Source: an uncultured Eisenbergiella sp. | Lineage (GTDB): Bacteria > Bacillota > Clostridia > Lachnospirales > Lachnospiraceae | Direction: 5' to 3' | Assembly: GCA_947630215.1 (NCBI GenBank) | Contig: CANRGX010000020.1 | Span: forward strand, 1-38,551 | DNA length: 38,551 nucleotides | Shown: positions 15,315 through 23,679 of the stretch, one piece after another | Layout: each line of letters starts with the position of its first letter | How positions within the stretch are numbered: position 1 is the first letter of the stretch | Made by a program: the position numbers and the translations under genes | Notes under the pieces: generated by a model | Databases searched by the model: none | What the model was told of the DNA's origin: nothing | Seen by the model: only the letters and a program-made list of their open reading frames with translations

Positions 15315-16253
15315 TTACGTATCCTTTCCCAAAAACAGTTTCACCGGCCGAAAGCGGCGCAGATCCGCCTGCCAGCCATAGACGCCGTAAAAGAAGCCGT
15401 CCGCATCATAGACCCGGATCTGCCGCTCTGTGGGCGCTTCTGCTTCTCTGCCCGTCCCGTCTTCCCACAACTTCTTAGGAAATTCCAGCACTTCCTCCGG
15501 CAGCGGATTGCCGTTTTGGGCCAGCTTGCGGCCTTCCTCCAAAATCCTCCCGGCGGGCAGATGCAAAAAAATCCTGTCCGTCGGGATTAGGATGCTCTCC
15601 AGCCGTCCCTGCCCTGCAAGGGTTTCGATTTCGGACAGGGTATGGGCGTCCTGTAACAGAAACGATCCGCTCCTGGTGCGCACCAGACTTTCCATCGCCG
15701 CCCCGCATCCCAGCTTCCGGCCGATATCGTGACACAGCGTCCGGATATAAGTGCCCTTGGAACAGGACACGGTCATCGACACGCGGGGCAGGCAAATCCC
15801 ATGGATCTCAATGGAATGGATGGTGACGCGGCGGCTTTCCCGCTCCACCACCTTACCGGCCCTCGCCAGATCGCACAGCTTTTTCCCGTTGACCTTGAGC
15901 GCGGAATACATGGGCGGGATCTGGTCATATTCACCCACAAAGGAAAGCACGGCCTGCCGGATCTGCTCCGGTTCTGCCTCCACCGGCCTTTGGGCCAGGA
16001 TCTGTCCCGTGGTATCCTGGGTGTCCGTTTCGCACCCCAGCAGCATCACGGCCCGATATTCCTTGGTCTTGTCCGTCAGCATATCGCACAGCCTGGTGGC
16101 GTTTCCCAGACAAACGGGAAGTACCCCGGACGCTTCCGGGTCCAGGGTACCAGTATGGCCTATCTTTTTCTGTCTGCAAATTCCTCTCAGTTTTGCTACC
16201 ACATCGTGAGAAGTAAAGCCCGGTTCCTTGCAGACATTCAGAATCCCGTTCAT
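15315..16253 (-). CDS. truB: tRNA pseudouridine(55) synthase
   Basis: The 312-residue protein starts GILNVCKEPGFTSHDVV and has the catalytic Asp in HTGTLDPEASGVLP (about residue 39). KGTYIRTLCHDIGRKLG and a PUA-like C-terminal segment with RVYDADGFFYGVY follow. TruB makes pseudouridine 55 in the T-loop of tRNA. Its ATG overlaps the stop codon of the upstream DHH phosphoesterase gene (ATGA). Confidence 0.97.
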   Translation of the reverse strand: MNGILNVCKEPGFTSHDVVAKLRGICRQKKIGHTGTLDPEASGVLPVCLGNATRLCDMLTDKTKEYRAVMLLGCETDTQDTTGQILAQRPVEAEPEQIRQAVLSFVGEYDQIPPMYSALKVNGKKLCDLARAGKVVERESRRVTIHSIEIHGICLPRVSMTVSCSKGTYIRTLCHDIGRKLGCGAAMESLVRTRSGSFLLQDAHTLSEIETLAGQGRLESILIPTDRIFLHLPAGRILEEGRKLAQNGNPLPEEVLEFPKKLWEDGTGREAEAPTERQIRVYDADGFFYGVYGWQADLRRFRPVKLFLGKDT

Positions 16254-17212
16254 GCTTTTGCCTCTTTCAGCTGTCTTGCAATGTGCAAAGACAGGTTGTT
16301 GATGCAGTCGTAATAGGTGCCGCGCATCGTGCAGCCCGCCGCGCGCACATGGCCGCCGCCGCCAAAATAAGCCGCCACCTTTGCCACGTCCACCTTTCCG
16401 TTGGATCGCATGCTCACCTTATAGGTCTGCTGTTCTAATTCATACAAAAAGATCGCGCATTCCACCCCTTTGATCGAACGAAGCTGGCTGACAATTCCGT
16501 CCAAATCCTGCGGCGTCACCTGATAAAACGCCATGGTTTTGCGATCCACCATGCTCACCACGCATCTGCCGTCCATAAAGCGGATGCTTTCCAAAAGCGC
16601 CCGTCCCAGTATCTGGGTCTGCCAATAGGTCTTTTCATAGAATGTCTGATCGATGATCCGGGGAAAATCAAACCCGTATCCGATCAGCTTTGCCGCCACT
16701 TCCATGGTGTGGGGCGTGGTGTTGGAATACTGGAACACGCCGGTATCGTGGGCGATGCCGATGTAAATCGCCTTGGCGATGGACGCATCCAAATCCTTTT
16801 CCTCCAACAGTTCATAGACCAGTTCGCTGGCGGAGCTGGCGTCCGGCTTTATGTAATTTACCGTCCCGCATCCGTCCGCGTTGGTGATATGATGGTCGAT
16901 ATTGATGGTCTTTCTGGCCGTGTCAAAATATTTTTTTGCGGCCCCGATCCGATCCGCCGAAGTGTCGATTACAATACAGACATCGTAGCAGATGTCCTCC
17001 GGGCAGTCCGTCTTCAGTTCTTCTATGCCGTCGATGCAGTCAAATACGAGCGACGGTTTTTCCAGATAGGCATCCACGACCGCCTCCGGCAGCATCTTTT
17101 TGAGGTACAGATACAGGGCCATGACAGAACCTACGCAGTCCCCGTCGGGCCTCTCGTGCCCGGTGACGGCAATGCGATCCGTCCGGTTAAGTTCTTCCAG
17201 GATCTTCTTCAT
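16250..17212 (-). CDS. nrnA: DHH-family phosphoesterase, NrnA-like oligoribonuclease/pAp phosphatase
   Basis: The 320-residue protein has a DHH domain with metal motifs GHERPDGDCVGS, IDTSADRIG and INIDHHITNADG. The DHHA1 domain ends with FGGGGHVRAAGC. Enzymes of this type degrade very short RNAs and dephosphorylate pAp; position between rbfA and truB is standard in Firmicutes. Two ATG codons stand side by side. The second is six bases from GGAGG, so I prefer 17212, but 17215 is equally readable. The gene overlaps the rbfA end by about 26 bases. Confidence 0.93.
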   Translation of the reverse strand: MKKILEELNRTDRIAVTGHERPDGDCVGSVMALYLYLKKMLPEAVVDAYLEKPSLVFDCIDGIEELKTDCPEDICYDVCIVIDTSADRIGAAKKYFDTARKTINIDHHITNADGCGTVNYIKPDASSASELVYELLEEKDLDASIAKAIYIGIAHDTGVFQYSNTTPHTMEVAAKLIGYGFDFPRIIDQTFYEKTYWQTQILGRALLESIRFMDGRCVVSMVDRKTMAFYQVTPQDLDGIVSQLRSIKGVECAIFLYELEQQTYKVSMRSNGKVDVAKVAAYFGGGGHVRAAGCTMRGTYYDCINNLSLHIARQLKEAKA

Positions 17213-17597
17213 CATCTTCCTCCCTGTCCTGACTTTTCGCCCGCTGCTGCGCCATGACCTGATCGATTTTATGGGACATATCCACGCCGTAGGCGATGGA
17301 GCGATCCGGCAGGAAACGGATTTCGGGCGTTATGCGCAGGTTCACCCGGCGCGCGATCTGCGTGCGGATAAAGCCCAGCGCGCTGTTGAGCCCTTCCAGC
17401 GTGCTCTTTTGCGCGTCTTCGTCTCCCAACACGCTGATATACGCCTTACAGGTCTTTAAATCCGGCGCCACTTCCACCGAAACCACGCTGGTCATGGGGG
17501 CGATTCTGGGATCCTTGATCTCGCCCCGAATCACCTCCGCCAGGACGCGCTGCACCTCTCCGTTGATCCTGCTGTTCTTCACGCTGTTTTTTTTCAT
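17187..17597 (-). CDS. rbfA: Ribosome-binding factor A
   Basis: The 136-residue protein has the RbfA KH-type core: RINGEVQRVLAEVIRGEIKD, VSVEVAPDLKTCKAYISVLG, and LRITPEIRFLPDRSIAYG before an acidic tail. RbfA helps mature the 5' end of 16S rRNA on the 30S subunit. I start it at 17597, where homology begins (MKKNSVKNSRIN). The ribosome site (GAAAGG) is distant and weak, so translation may depend on coupling. An upstream in-frame ATG at 17639 lies in unconserved sequence. Confidence 0.93.
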   Translation of the reverse strand: MKKNSVKNSRINGEVQRVLAEVIRGEIKDPRIAPMTSVVSVEVAPDLKTCKAYISVLGDEDAQKSTLEGLNSALGFIRTQIARRVNLRITPEIRFLPDRSIAYGVDMSHKIDQVMAQQRAKSQDREEDDEEDPGRT

Positions 17598-17648
17598 ATC
17601 TGCATATGCCTTTCTGCCGTGCCGGCGCGATCCCTGCAAAATTCGGAA

Positions 17649-20600
17649 TCAGCGCGGCACTTCTACCATAATATAGGCTTCTACGATATCCAGCTCCTGC
17701 ATCTTGTCGAAGCCTTCAAATACCAGACCGCACTCGAAACCGGCGCGGACTTCCTTCACATCGTCCTTAAAGCGCTTTAAGGATGCCAGGCTGCCCTCGT
17801 AAATCTGTTCGCCTTCCCTGGTGATCCGGATTTTACAGCCGCGCTGGAACACGCCGTCCAGCACGTACGCGCCGGCGATATTGCCGATGGCGGACGCCCG
17901 GAAAATCTGACGCACCTCGGCATGGCCGATCACCTTTTCCTCATAAACCGGATCCAGCATTCCCTTCATGGCCGCCTCGATGTCCTCGATTGCCTGATAG
18001 ATGACCTTATACAGACGGATATCCACATTTTCCTGTTCCGCCGTAGCCTTGGCCGTCGCGTCGGGGCGCACGTTGAAGCCGATGATGATGGCGTTGGACG
18101 CGCCCGCCAGGGAAACGTCGGATTCGTTGATGGCTCCCACGCCGCCGTGGATACACTTGACCACCACTTCGTCGTTGGAGAGCTTCAGCAGGCTCTGCTT
18201 CACCGCTTCCACGCTGCCCTGCACATCCGCCTTCACGATCAGGTTCAGTTCCTTCAGATTTCCTTCCTTTATCTGGCTGAACAGATCCTCCAGAGACATT
18301 CTGGACTTGGTTTCCTCCAGCTTCTTTTCCTTGTTCTGCTCGATGAAGGCCGTCGCATAGGTCTTGGCTTCCTTATCGCTCTCATGGGCCAGAAAGACGT
18401 CGCCTGCCTCCGGCACGTCGGAAAGGCCCAGAATTTCCACAGGCGTGGAGGGCGCCGCCTCCTTGACCCGCCTGCCCTTATCGTCTATCATGGCGCGTAC
18501 CTTGCCGCTGGAGGAACCTGCGGAAATGAAATCTCCCACGTGCAGCGTTCCCTTTTGCACCAGCACCCTGGCCACAGGGCCGCGCCCCTTATCCAGCTCC
18601 GCTTCCAGAACGATACCGCGGGCCATACGGTTGGGGTTGGCCTTCAGTTCCAGCACCTCCGCCGTCAGCAGGATCATCTCCAGCAGATTCTGCAGACCTT
18701 CTCCCGTCTTGGCCGATACGGGGGCAAAGACCGTGCTGCCGCCCCAGTCCTCCGCCACCAGGCCGTATTCCGTCAGCTCCTGCTTCACGCGATCCACATT
18801 GGCTCCCGGCTTATCGATTTTGTTGATGGCCACGATGATTTCCGTCCCGGCCGCCTTCGCATGGTTGATGGCCTCCACGGTCTGGGGCATGACCCCGTCG
18901 TCCGCCGCCACCACCAGCACCGCGATATCCGTCGCGTTGGCGCCGCGCATACGCATGGCCGTAAACGCCTCGTGTCCGGGCGTATCCAGGAAGGTAATCT
19001 TCTGTCCGTTGATCTGTACCGTATAGGCGCCGATATGCTGGGTAATGCCCCCCGCTTCCCTGTCGGTCACATTCGTTTTGCGGATGGCGTCCAGCAGAGA
19101 GGTTTTGCCGTGATCCACGTGTCCCATGACACAGATGACGGGCGGACGGGAAACCATATCCTCCTCGTTTTCGTCCGCTTCCTTCAAAAGCTCCTCTATG
19201 ACATCCACCTTTTCCTCTTTTTCACAGATGATGTCATAGTCGATGGCGATATTCTCGGCGTCTTCGTAGGAGAGCTCCTGATTCACGGTCACAATCTTCC
19301 CCTGCAAAAACAGCTTCTTGATAATCCCCGCAGGCTGCAGGTGCATTTTCTCCGCCAGTTCCTTAATGGTGATCGTCTCCGGCAGGGTGATGACCTTGAT
19401 GGTCTCCTCCGGCTCCGCCGCCTTGGGCTCCGGCCTGATAAAGCGGCCGGCCTTATTGGCATTTCTTCCCTTGCCCTTGGCCGCGTTGTCGTCCTCATAG
19501 ATGGCGTCGCGTCTGGACTTCCGGTCGCGCTCCTGCTGGCTTAAGCGGCGGTCGTCCCGGCGCTTTTCCGTATCCTTCGCCGGAGCCTCCGGCGCAAATC
19601 CTTTAGACGCTGCCGGCTTTCGGAATCGATTGTCCTGCCTTCCATCGCCTGACTGAGGGCGTCCGCTATTTGAACCAGGGCGCCCGCTGCCCGTACCAGG
19701 GCGCGCACCGCCTGCATTGCGATAATTGCCCTGACTATCCCTTGCACCGCCGTTAAAACCTGTACGGTTCTGCTCCCTTCTTGCTCCATTGCCCTGCGTC
19801 CTTTCCTGACCCGGTCTCCCGGTCCCTCTGTCGTTCCGGTCGCCCCTGTCAAAGCGCTGTCCTCTGTCGGTCCGGCCCTGTTCCAATCTGGAGCCGGCGC
19901 TACGCTGGTCGGATCTGCCTGTTTCCCGGTTGCGGTCGCCTCTGGCCTGGAAATTTCCGCCCTCCCGGCCCTGGGAAGCCGGCCGCTCTGTCCGGTTCTG
20001 ATCGGGAACCGGCCTGGCAGGGCGCTCCACGCGCTCTGTGCGCTCCAGCCGTTCGCTGTTTTCTTCTTTCTTCTGTGTCTCTATCTCCGCTTCCCTGGCG
20101 GCGCGCTGCTGGGCTGCCGCCCTTTCCGCCGCTTCCTTCTGCGCGCGCTCTCTGCTCAGCAGCTTTTCATCCGGCATCACCGGCTGGGAAGGTTTGGTCA
20201 GAGGCCGGATCAGAGGCCGGTTCTCCATCCGCATCCCGCCGCTGTTTCGTCCGCCGGCCTGATAGGCGTTCTGCCGGCCGCCGTTTCTGTCGATTCTGCC
20301 GTCGCCGGTTCTCTGTCCGGCGCTGTGCGTCTCTCCTCTGCCGGACGCGCCTACCGCGCCTCTCCTGTCATTGTTCCCTCCGACAGCGCCTTTCATGCGG
20401 CTGTTCTGGGGATTGTTCAGCACAATGATGGTTTTGGGTTTCTTATGCGGTTTCCCCTGTCCGTCCCGTGCCGGCCGGCCTGCGCGTTCCTCTCTGCCCT
20501 GGGCGTCCGCCTGGATGGGCCGTTCTTTTTTCTCCTGCGGCCGTTCTTCCCTGACTTCCTCCGCCGGACGATCCTTGGGTTTTTCCGCAGGACGATCCTT

Positions 20601-20828
20601 GGGTTCTTCCGCCGCGGGAGCTGCCTTTTTTTCCTCCGTCTGTCCGCTCTGCGTCTGCGTTTCGCCGCCGGACCGACTGAATTTCTTCTTCACCAGCTCC
20701 ACCATATCCTCCTCGAGGGAACTGGTGGCCGCCTTGACCGCCATTCCCTTTTCCTGCAGGAAATCCAGCACATCTTTGCTCTTTATTTCCAGCTCTTTTG
20801 CGAGCTCATGCACTTTTACTTTTGCCAT
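17649..20828 (-). CDS. infB: Translation initiation factor IF-2
   Basis: The 1059-residue protein begins with the IF2-N domain ([21 protein letters not shown]). A very long low-complexity region (about 50-470) rich in Arg, Gly, Asn, Gln, Glu and Pro follows. Next are a second IF2-N domain ([17 protein letters not shown]), the GTPase domain ([28 protein letters not shown]) and the C-terminal domains that hold initiator tRNA. IF-2 brings fMet-tRNA to the 30S subunit. The linker is longer than the Bacillus one and includes repeats of KDRPAE(K/E)P. GGAGGGAGC lies before the ATG, inside the end of the L7Ae-like gene (13-base overlap). Confidence 0.97.
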   Translation of the reverse strand: MAKVKVHELAKELEIKSKDVLDFLQEKGMAVKAATSSLEEDMVELVKKKFSRSGGETQTQSGQTEEKKAAPAAEEPKDRPAEKPKDRPAEEVREERPQEKKERPIQADAQGREERAGRPARDGQGKPHKKPKTIIVLNNPQNSRMKGAVGGNNDRRGAVGASGRGETHSAGQRTGDGRIDRNGGRQNAYQAGGRNSGGMRMENRPLIRPLTKPSQPVMPDEKLLSRERAQKEAAERAAAQQRAAREAEIETQKKEENSERLERTERVERPARPVPDQNRTERPASQGREGGNFQARGDRNRETGRSDQRSAGSRLEQGRTDRGQRFDRGDRNDRGTGRPGQERTQGNGARREQNRTGFNGGARDSQGNYRNAGGARPGTGSGRPGSNSGRPQSGDGRQDNRFRKPAASKGFAPEAPAKDTEKRRDDRRLSQQERDRKSRRDAIYEDDNAAKGKGRNANKAGRFIRPEPKAAEPEETIKVITLPETITIKELAEKMHLQPAGIIKKLFLQGKIVTVNQELSYEDAENIAIDYDIICEKEEKVDVIEELLKEADENEEDMVSRPPVICVMGHVDHGKTSLLDAIRKTNVTDREAGGITQHIGAYTVQINGQKITFLDTPGHEAFTAMRMRGANATDIAVLVVAADDGVMPQTVEAINHAKAAGTEIIVAINKIDKPGANVDRVKQELTEYGLVAEDWGGSTVFAPVSAKTGEGLQNLLEMILLTAEVLELKANPNRMARGIVLEAELDKGRGPVARVLVQKGTLHVGDFISAGSSSGKVRAMIDDKGRRVKEAAPSTPVEILGLSDVPEAGDVFLAHESDKEAKTYATAFIEQNKEKKLEETKSRMSLEDLFSQIKEGNLKELNLIVKADVQGSVEAVKQSLLKLSNDEVVVKCIHGGVGAINESDVSLAGASNAIIIGFNVRPDATAKATAEQENVDIRLYKVIYQAIEDIEAAMKGMLDPVYEEKVIGHAEVRQIFRASAIGNIAGAYVLDGVFQRGCKIRITREGEQIYEGSLASLKRFKDDVKEVRAGFECGLVFEGFDKMQELDIVEAYIMVEVPR
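20561..20608 (-). repeat. Two 24-bp tandem repeats in infB
   Basis: Two adjacent 24-base units differ at two positions and encode an eight-residue repeat around KDRPAE(K/E)P in the IF-2 linker. The repeat keeps the frame. Confidence 0.75.
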
Positions 20829-21157
20829 ACTGCTCCCTCCGTCTCATTCACAGATTCTTCCAGATGCTTCCTCAGGCTCTTGGCAAAGCCGCTGTCCGTT
20901 ACCGCCAGAGAAGCCCGCATTTCTTTTCCCACCGCGTGTCCCAGCTCCTCTTTCGTCCCATATTCAAAACAGGGGACCCGGTAATACTCACACATATCGC
21001 GGAATCTTTTCTTTGTATTCGCCGAAGCGTCGCCACCCAGGATCACCAGACACGCGCTGCCGTCCTTGACGGCCCTTTCCGTCATGAACTCTCCGCCTGT
21101 CATCTTCCCCGCTTTCGTCGCCAGCCCCAGCAGAGAATACACTTTATTCGGTCTCAT
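20816..21157 (-). CDS. ylxQ: L7Ae/L30e-family RNA-binding protein (YlxQ type)
   Basis: The 113-residue protein starts [18 protein letters not shown] and has the L7Ae-type core [19 protein letters not shown]. Members between ylxR and infB are probable kink-turn RNA binders; their function in the cell is not settled. The start at 21157 fits the homology and has GGAG about ten bases upstream. The gene overlaps ylxR by 14 bases and infB by 13, so all three are likely translated together. Confidence 0.9.
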   Translation of the reverse strand: MRPNKVYSLLGLATKAGKMTGGEFMTERAVKDGSACLVILGGDASANTKKRFRDMCEYYRVPCFEYGTKEELGHAVGKEMRASLAVTDSGFAKSLRKHLEESVNETEGAVWQK

Positions 21158-21416
21158 CCGCATCAAACTCCTTTTCCAGGCTGTCATAAACCTCATCCGG
21201 AATATGGATTTTCAGGGAACGCTCCAGTCCTTTGTTTTTTCTGGCCTTTTTCAAGCAGTCCAGACTCTTGCAAAGATAAGCTCCCCTGCCGTTTTTTCTT
21301 CCTGTCACGTCCAGGACAATGGCTTCCTCCGGCGTTTTGAGCACGCGCATCATCTCCCGCTTGCCCTTCATTTCACCGCAGCCCACGCACTGTCTCATGG
21401 GGATTTTCTTATTCAT
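21144..21416 (-). CDS. ylxR: YlxR family protein (DUF448)
   Basis: The 90-residue protein has the YlxR signature PMRQCVGCGEMKGKREMMRV, with DVTGRKNGRGAYLCKSLDCL following. YlxR proteins bind nucleic acid and, in studied cases, RNase P or regulatory targets; the role here is not proven. GGAGGAAAAG directly precedes the ATG at 21416, which I prefer to one four codons earlier. Position between nusA and ylxQ is standard. Confidence 0.93.
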   Translation of the reverse strand: MNKKIPMRQCVGCGEMKGKREMMRVLKTPEEAIVLDVTGRKNGRGAYLCKSLDCLKKARKNKGLERSLKIHIPDEVYDSLEKEFDADETE

Positions 21417-21468
21417 CTTTTCCTCCATGCTCCGGGCCGCCTACCGGCCTTTTGCCATCCAAAGTCCT

Positions 21469-22674
21469 TTATTCCTGCGGCAAATCGGAGGCGCCGTCCG
21501 GATCGCCGTCATAGCCTTCTTCGTACTCTCCCTCGTATTCGCCGTCTTCGTAATCTTCGCCGTCATACTCGCCGTCGTAATCCTCGTCCTCATACTCGTC
21601 GATATAATCCTCATAACGGAAACCGGGAGTATCCTTGGCCTGAGTCTCGCTCTTGATATCAATTTTGTAACCGGTCAGGCGCGCCGCCAGCCTTGCGTTC
21701 TGACCTTCCTTTCCGATGGCCAGGGAAAGCTGGTAATCCGGCACCACAACCTTTGCGGTGCGCTCCTCGGGATCCGCGAACACCGCCACGATCTTGGCCG
21801 GGGACAGGGCGTTCTGAATCAGATTCCCGGGATTTTCGTCCCAGCTCACGATATCGATCTTCTCCCCTCTCAGCTCATCCACAATCGCGTTCACACGGGA
21901 ACCGTTCACGCCGACGCAGGCGCCCACCGCATCCACGTTGGGATTGTTGGACCAGACCGCAATCTTGGTTCTGCTGCCGGCCTCCCGCGCAATGCTCTTG
22001 ATTTCCACCGTTCCGTCCCGGATCTCGGTCACTTCCGCCTCAAACAGCCGCTTGACCAGCTCCGGATGCGTCCGGCTCACCAGAATGCGCGGGCCCTTGG
22101 GCGTCTTTTTCACTTCCAGGATATAAACCTTAATGCGCTCCGTAGGCTTGAAGTTCTCTCCCCGGACCTGCTCGTTCTCGTTTAAGATCGCGTCCGCCTT
22201 GCCCAGGTTGATGCTGATGTTGCGGCCCAGGTACCGCTGCACCACGCCGGTCATGATATCCTTTTCCTTTTCATAATACTGGTTATAGACCACGCTTCTT
22301 TCTTCTTCTCTTATCTTCTGCAGAATCACGTTTTTTGCGTTCTGCGTGGCGATGCGCCCAAATTCCTTGGACTTGATTTCCACATGGACCGTCTGCCCCA
22401 CTTCCGCTTCCTGAAAGATCTCCCGCGCCTGCTCCAGCGGAATCTGAAGCACACTGTCCTCCACATCCTCGGGGGAAGCCACCACTTCCTTTTCCGCGTA
22501 GCACAAAAAGTCGCCGGTCTCACGGTCGATTTCGACCCTGACGTTGTCCGCTTTGCCGAAATGCTGTTTGCAGGCTGTGATCAGAGAATTTTCAATCGCT
22601 TCGAACAGAGTTTCCTTGCTGATCTCTTTCTCCTTCTCCAGAATATCCAGTGCATCCATCAATTCCTTGTTCAT
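21469..22674 (-). CDS. nusA: Transcription termination/antitermination factor NusA
   Basis: The 401-residue protein has an N-terminal polymerase-binding domain (about 1-125), an S1 domain (about 130-200) and two KH domains (GSRTKIAVWSNNPNVDAVGACVG and DYQLSLAIGKEGQNARLAARL). The last 50 or so residues form an acidic tail built from repeated Asp/Glu-Tyr-Asp/Glu-Gly units. NusA binds RNA polymerase and controls pausing, termination and antitermination. The start at 22674 has GGAGG eight bases upstream. The tail is unlike the short Bacillus NusA end. Confidence 0.96.
   Translation of the reverse strand: MNKELMDALDILEKEKEISKETLFEAIENSLITACKQHFGKADNVRVEIDRETGDFLCYAEKEVVASPEDVEDSVLQIPLEQAREIFQEAEVGQTVHVEIKSKEFGRIATQNAKNVILQKIREEERSVVYNQYYEKEKDIMTGVVQRYLGRNISINLGKADAILNENEQVRGENFKPTERIKVYILEVKKTPKGPRILVSRTHPELVKRLFEAEVTEIRDGTVEIKSIAREAGSRTKIAVWSNNPNVDAVGACVGVNGSRVNAIVDELRGEKIDIVSWDENPGNLIQNALSPAKIVAVFADPEERTAKVVVPDYQLSLAIGKEGQNARLAARLTGYKIDIKSETQAKDTPGFRYEDYIDEYEDEDYDGEYDGEDYEDGEYEGEYEEGYDGDPDGASDLPQE
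21510..21620 (-). repeat. Degenerate repeats encoding the acidic NusA tail
   Basis: Short, imperfect units related to CGTATTCGCCGTC recur several times and encode repeated EYEGEY/EYDGEDY motifs. They vary too much for a fixed unit length but look like products of slippage or duplication. Confidence 0.6.
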
Positions 22675-22756
22675 TTCATCCTCCATTCTGCCGCCCTGCG
22701 GCGGTATTTTCCCAAACCCTCAGGTTTCGCAGACGCGTACCGTCCGCCAAACTTCT

Positions 22757-23221
22757 TTAAAAATCCAACGCCAGGCGGATCAATGCGATGTCCTTTCTGG
22801 CGAATGTCATCTCCTCTTGTGCCGTTTCGATCACAATCTCCTGTGCGGTATACCCCTTCAGCACCCCGGAAAACTCTCTGCATTTTTCCACCGGCTGATA
22901 CAGACGCAGCTCCACCTGTCGGCCGATGCTCTTTTCCAGATGCCGATCCTTCTTGAGCGCCCTGCCCAGACCCGGGGAACTCACCTCCAGCGTATAGGCA
23001 CCCTCTATAAAATCCTCCGCGTCCAGCGCGTCGGACAACGCGCGGCTCACCGCCTCGCAGTCCCCTATGTTCACGCCTTCCGGCTTATCAATGTAGGCGC
23101 GCAGATACCAGTCGCTGCCCTCCTTCACATACTCCACGTCATAGATCTCCACGCCCTGCGCTGCGGCAATGGGGGCAAGGAGCTCCTCCGTCCGTTTTTC
23201 GTATGTCTCTCTTTTCGACAT
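22757..23221 (-). CDS. rimP: Ribosome maturation factor RimP
   Basis: The 154-residue protein has the RimP pattern: GVEIYDVEYVKEGSDWYLRAYID in the N-terminal alpha/beta domain, LEVSSPGLGRALKK at the junction, and an SH3-like C-terminal domain ending in IALIRLALDF. RimP takes part in 30S assembly. It is the first gene of the rimP-nusA-ylxR-ylxQ-infB-rbfA-nrnA-truB-ribF operon. AAGGAAGGTGAAGG precedes the ATG at 23221; a longer in-frame extension upstream crosses the leader hairpin and the promoter and is rejected. Confidence 0.95.
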   Translation of the reverse strand: MSKRETYEKRTEELLAPIAAAQGVEIYDVEYVKEGSDWYLRAYIDKPEGVNIGDCEAVSRALSDALDAEDFIEGAYTLEVSSPGLGRALKKDRHLEKSIGRQVELRLYQPVEKCREFSGVLKGYTAQEIVIETAQEEMTFARKDIALIRLALDF

Positions 23222-23308
23222 TCCTTCACCTTCCTTATTCAGTTGTTCCGGACAAGGCGCCGCCCGTTTTTTGCTGACCGTCTCCCTTTTACAGGACGCT
23301 CCATGAAA

Positions 23309-23336
23309 TAAGAGTGGGTTTTGCAACCCACTCTTA
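23309..23336 (-). promoter_or_regulatory. Perfect 12-bp hairpin in the rimP operon leader
   Basis: TAAGAGTGGGTT and AACCCACTCTTA pair perfectly around a 4-base loop, between the predicted promoter and rimP. On the minus strand it is followed by TTTCATGG, a very weak U-run. It could be an attenuator, a NusA-responsive pause or terminator site, or a stabilising structure. Confidence 0.7.
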
Positions 23337-23363
23337 CAACAGTAACACCTTATCATCGGATTT

Positions 23364-23392
23364 ACTTTATCATATCTTTCCGCAAAATGCAA
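23364..23392 (-). promoter_or_regulatory. Predicted sigma-A promoter of the rimP-ribF operon
   Basis: On the minus strand TTGCAT (23392-23387) and TAAAGT (23369-23364) are separated by 17 bases, giving a leader of about 140 bases. The -10 is only a moderate match. Confidence 0.6.
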
Positions 23393-23440
23393 GGGATATT
23401 TTTCCTTTTCCGTCCGATTTCCAAAAAAGAAAAAAAGTAC

Positions 23441-23469
23441 TTGCATTCTGGCAGAATGTATAGTATATT
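23441..23469 (+). promoter_or_regulatory. Sigma-A promoter of the tRNA-Glu gene
   Basis: TTGCAT (23441-23446) and TATATT (23464-23469) are separated by 17 bases, about 34 bases before the tRNA. It points away from the rimP promoter, which uses the same -35 hexamer. Confidence 0.8.
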
Positions 23470-23503
23470 AAACGAGTGCCGACCGGTTCGGCATATGCAA
23501 TAC

Positions 23504-23575
23504 GGCCAGTTGGTCAAGCGGTTAAGACGTCGCCCTCTCACGGCGAAAACAGGGGTTCGATTCCCCTACTGGCTG
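23504..23575 (+). tRNA. tRNA-Glu, anticodon CTC
   Basis: The 72-base sequence folds as a tRNA. The acceptor stem is GGCCAGT with ACTGGCT, ending in discriminator G. The anticodon stem TCGCC/GGCGA holds the loop CTCTCAC with CTC at 23537-23539, and the T-arm is AGGGGTTCGATTCCCCT. The body closely matches glutamate tRNA. CTC reads GAG. The 3' CCA is not encoded, and the gene stands alone with its own promoter and terminator. Confidence 0.96.
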
Positions 23576-23584
23576 TTTTCTCAC

Positions 23585-23625
23585 GTCCGAAAGACCATGT
23601 TTGAGATGGATTTCGGGCTTTTTTA
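23585..23625 (+). terminator. Rho-independent terminator of tRNA-Glu
   Basis: GTCCGAAA with TTTCGGGC (one G-U) and the inner pair CCAT/ATGG form a stem followed by TTTTTTATTTT. No clear terminator for polC, which ends at 23680 on the other strand, is visible in the remaining space. Confidence 0.85.
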
Positions 23626-23679
23626 TTTTCCGTGCCTTACTATGCCCGTGTGCCTTTTTGCATCTTGTCATGCCGCCCC

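Noticed and set aside
22757-23446. Extended RimP starting at 23446
   Set aside because: The extra 75 codons run through the leader hairpin and promoter and show no RimP similarity.
23585-23679. Terminator for polC between polC and the tRNA
   Set aside because: The only hairpin there has its T-run on the tRNA strand; the minus-strand side lacks one.
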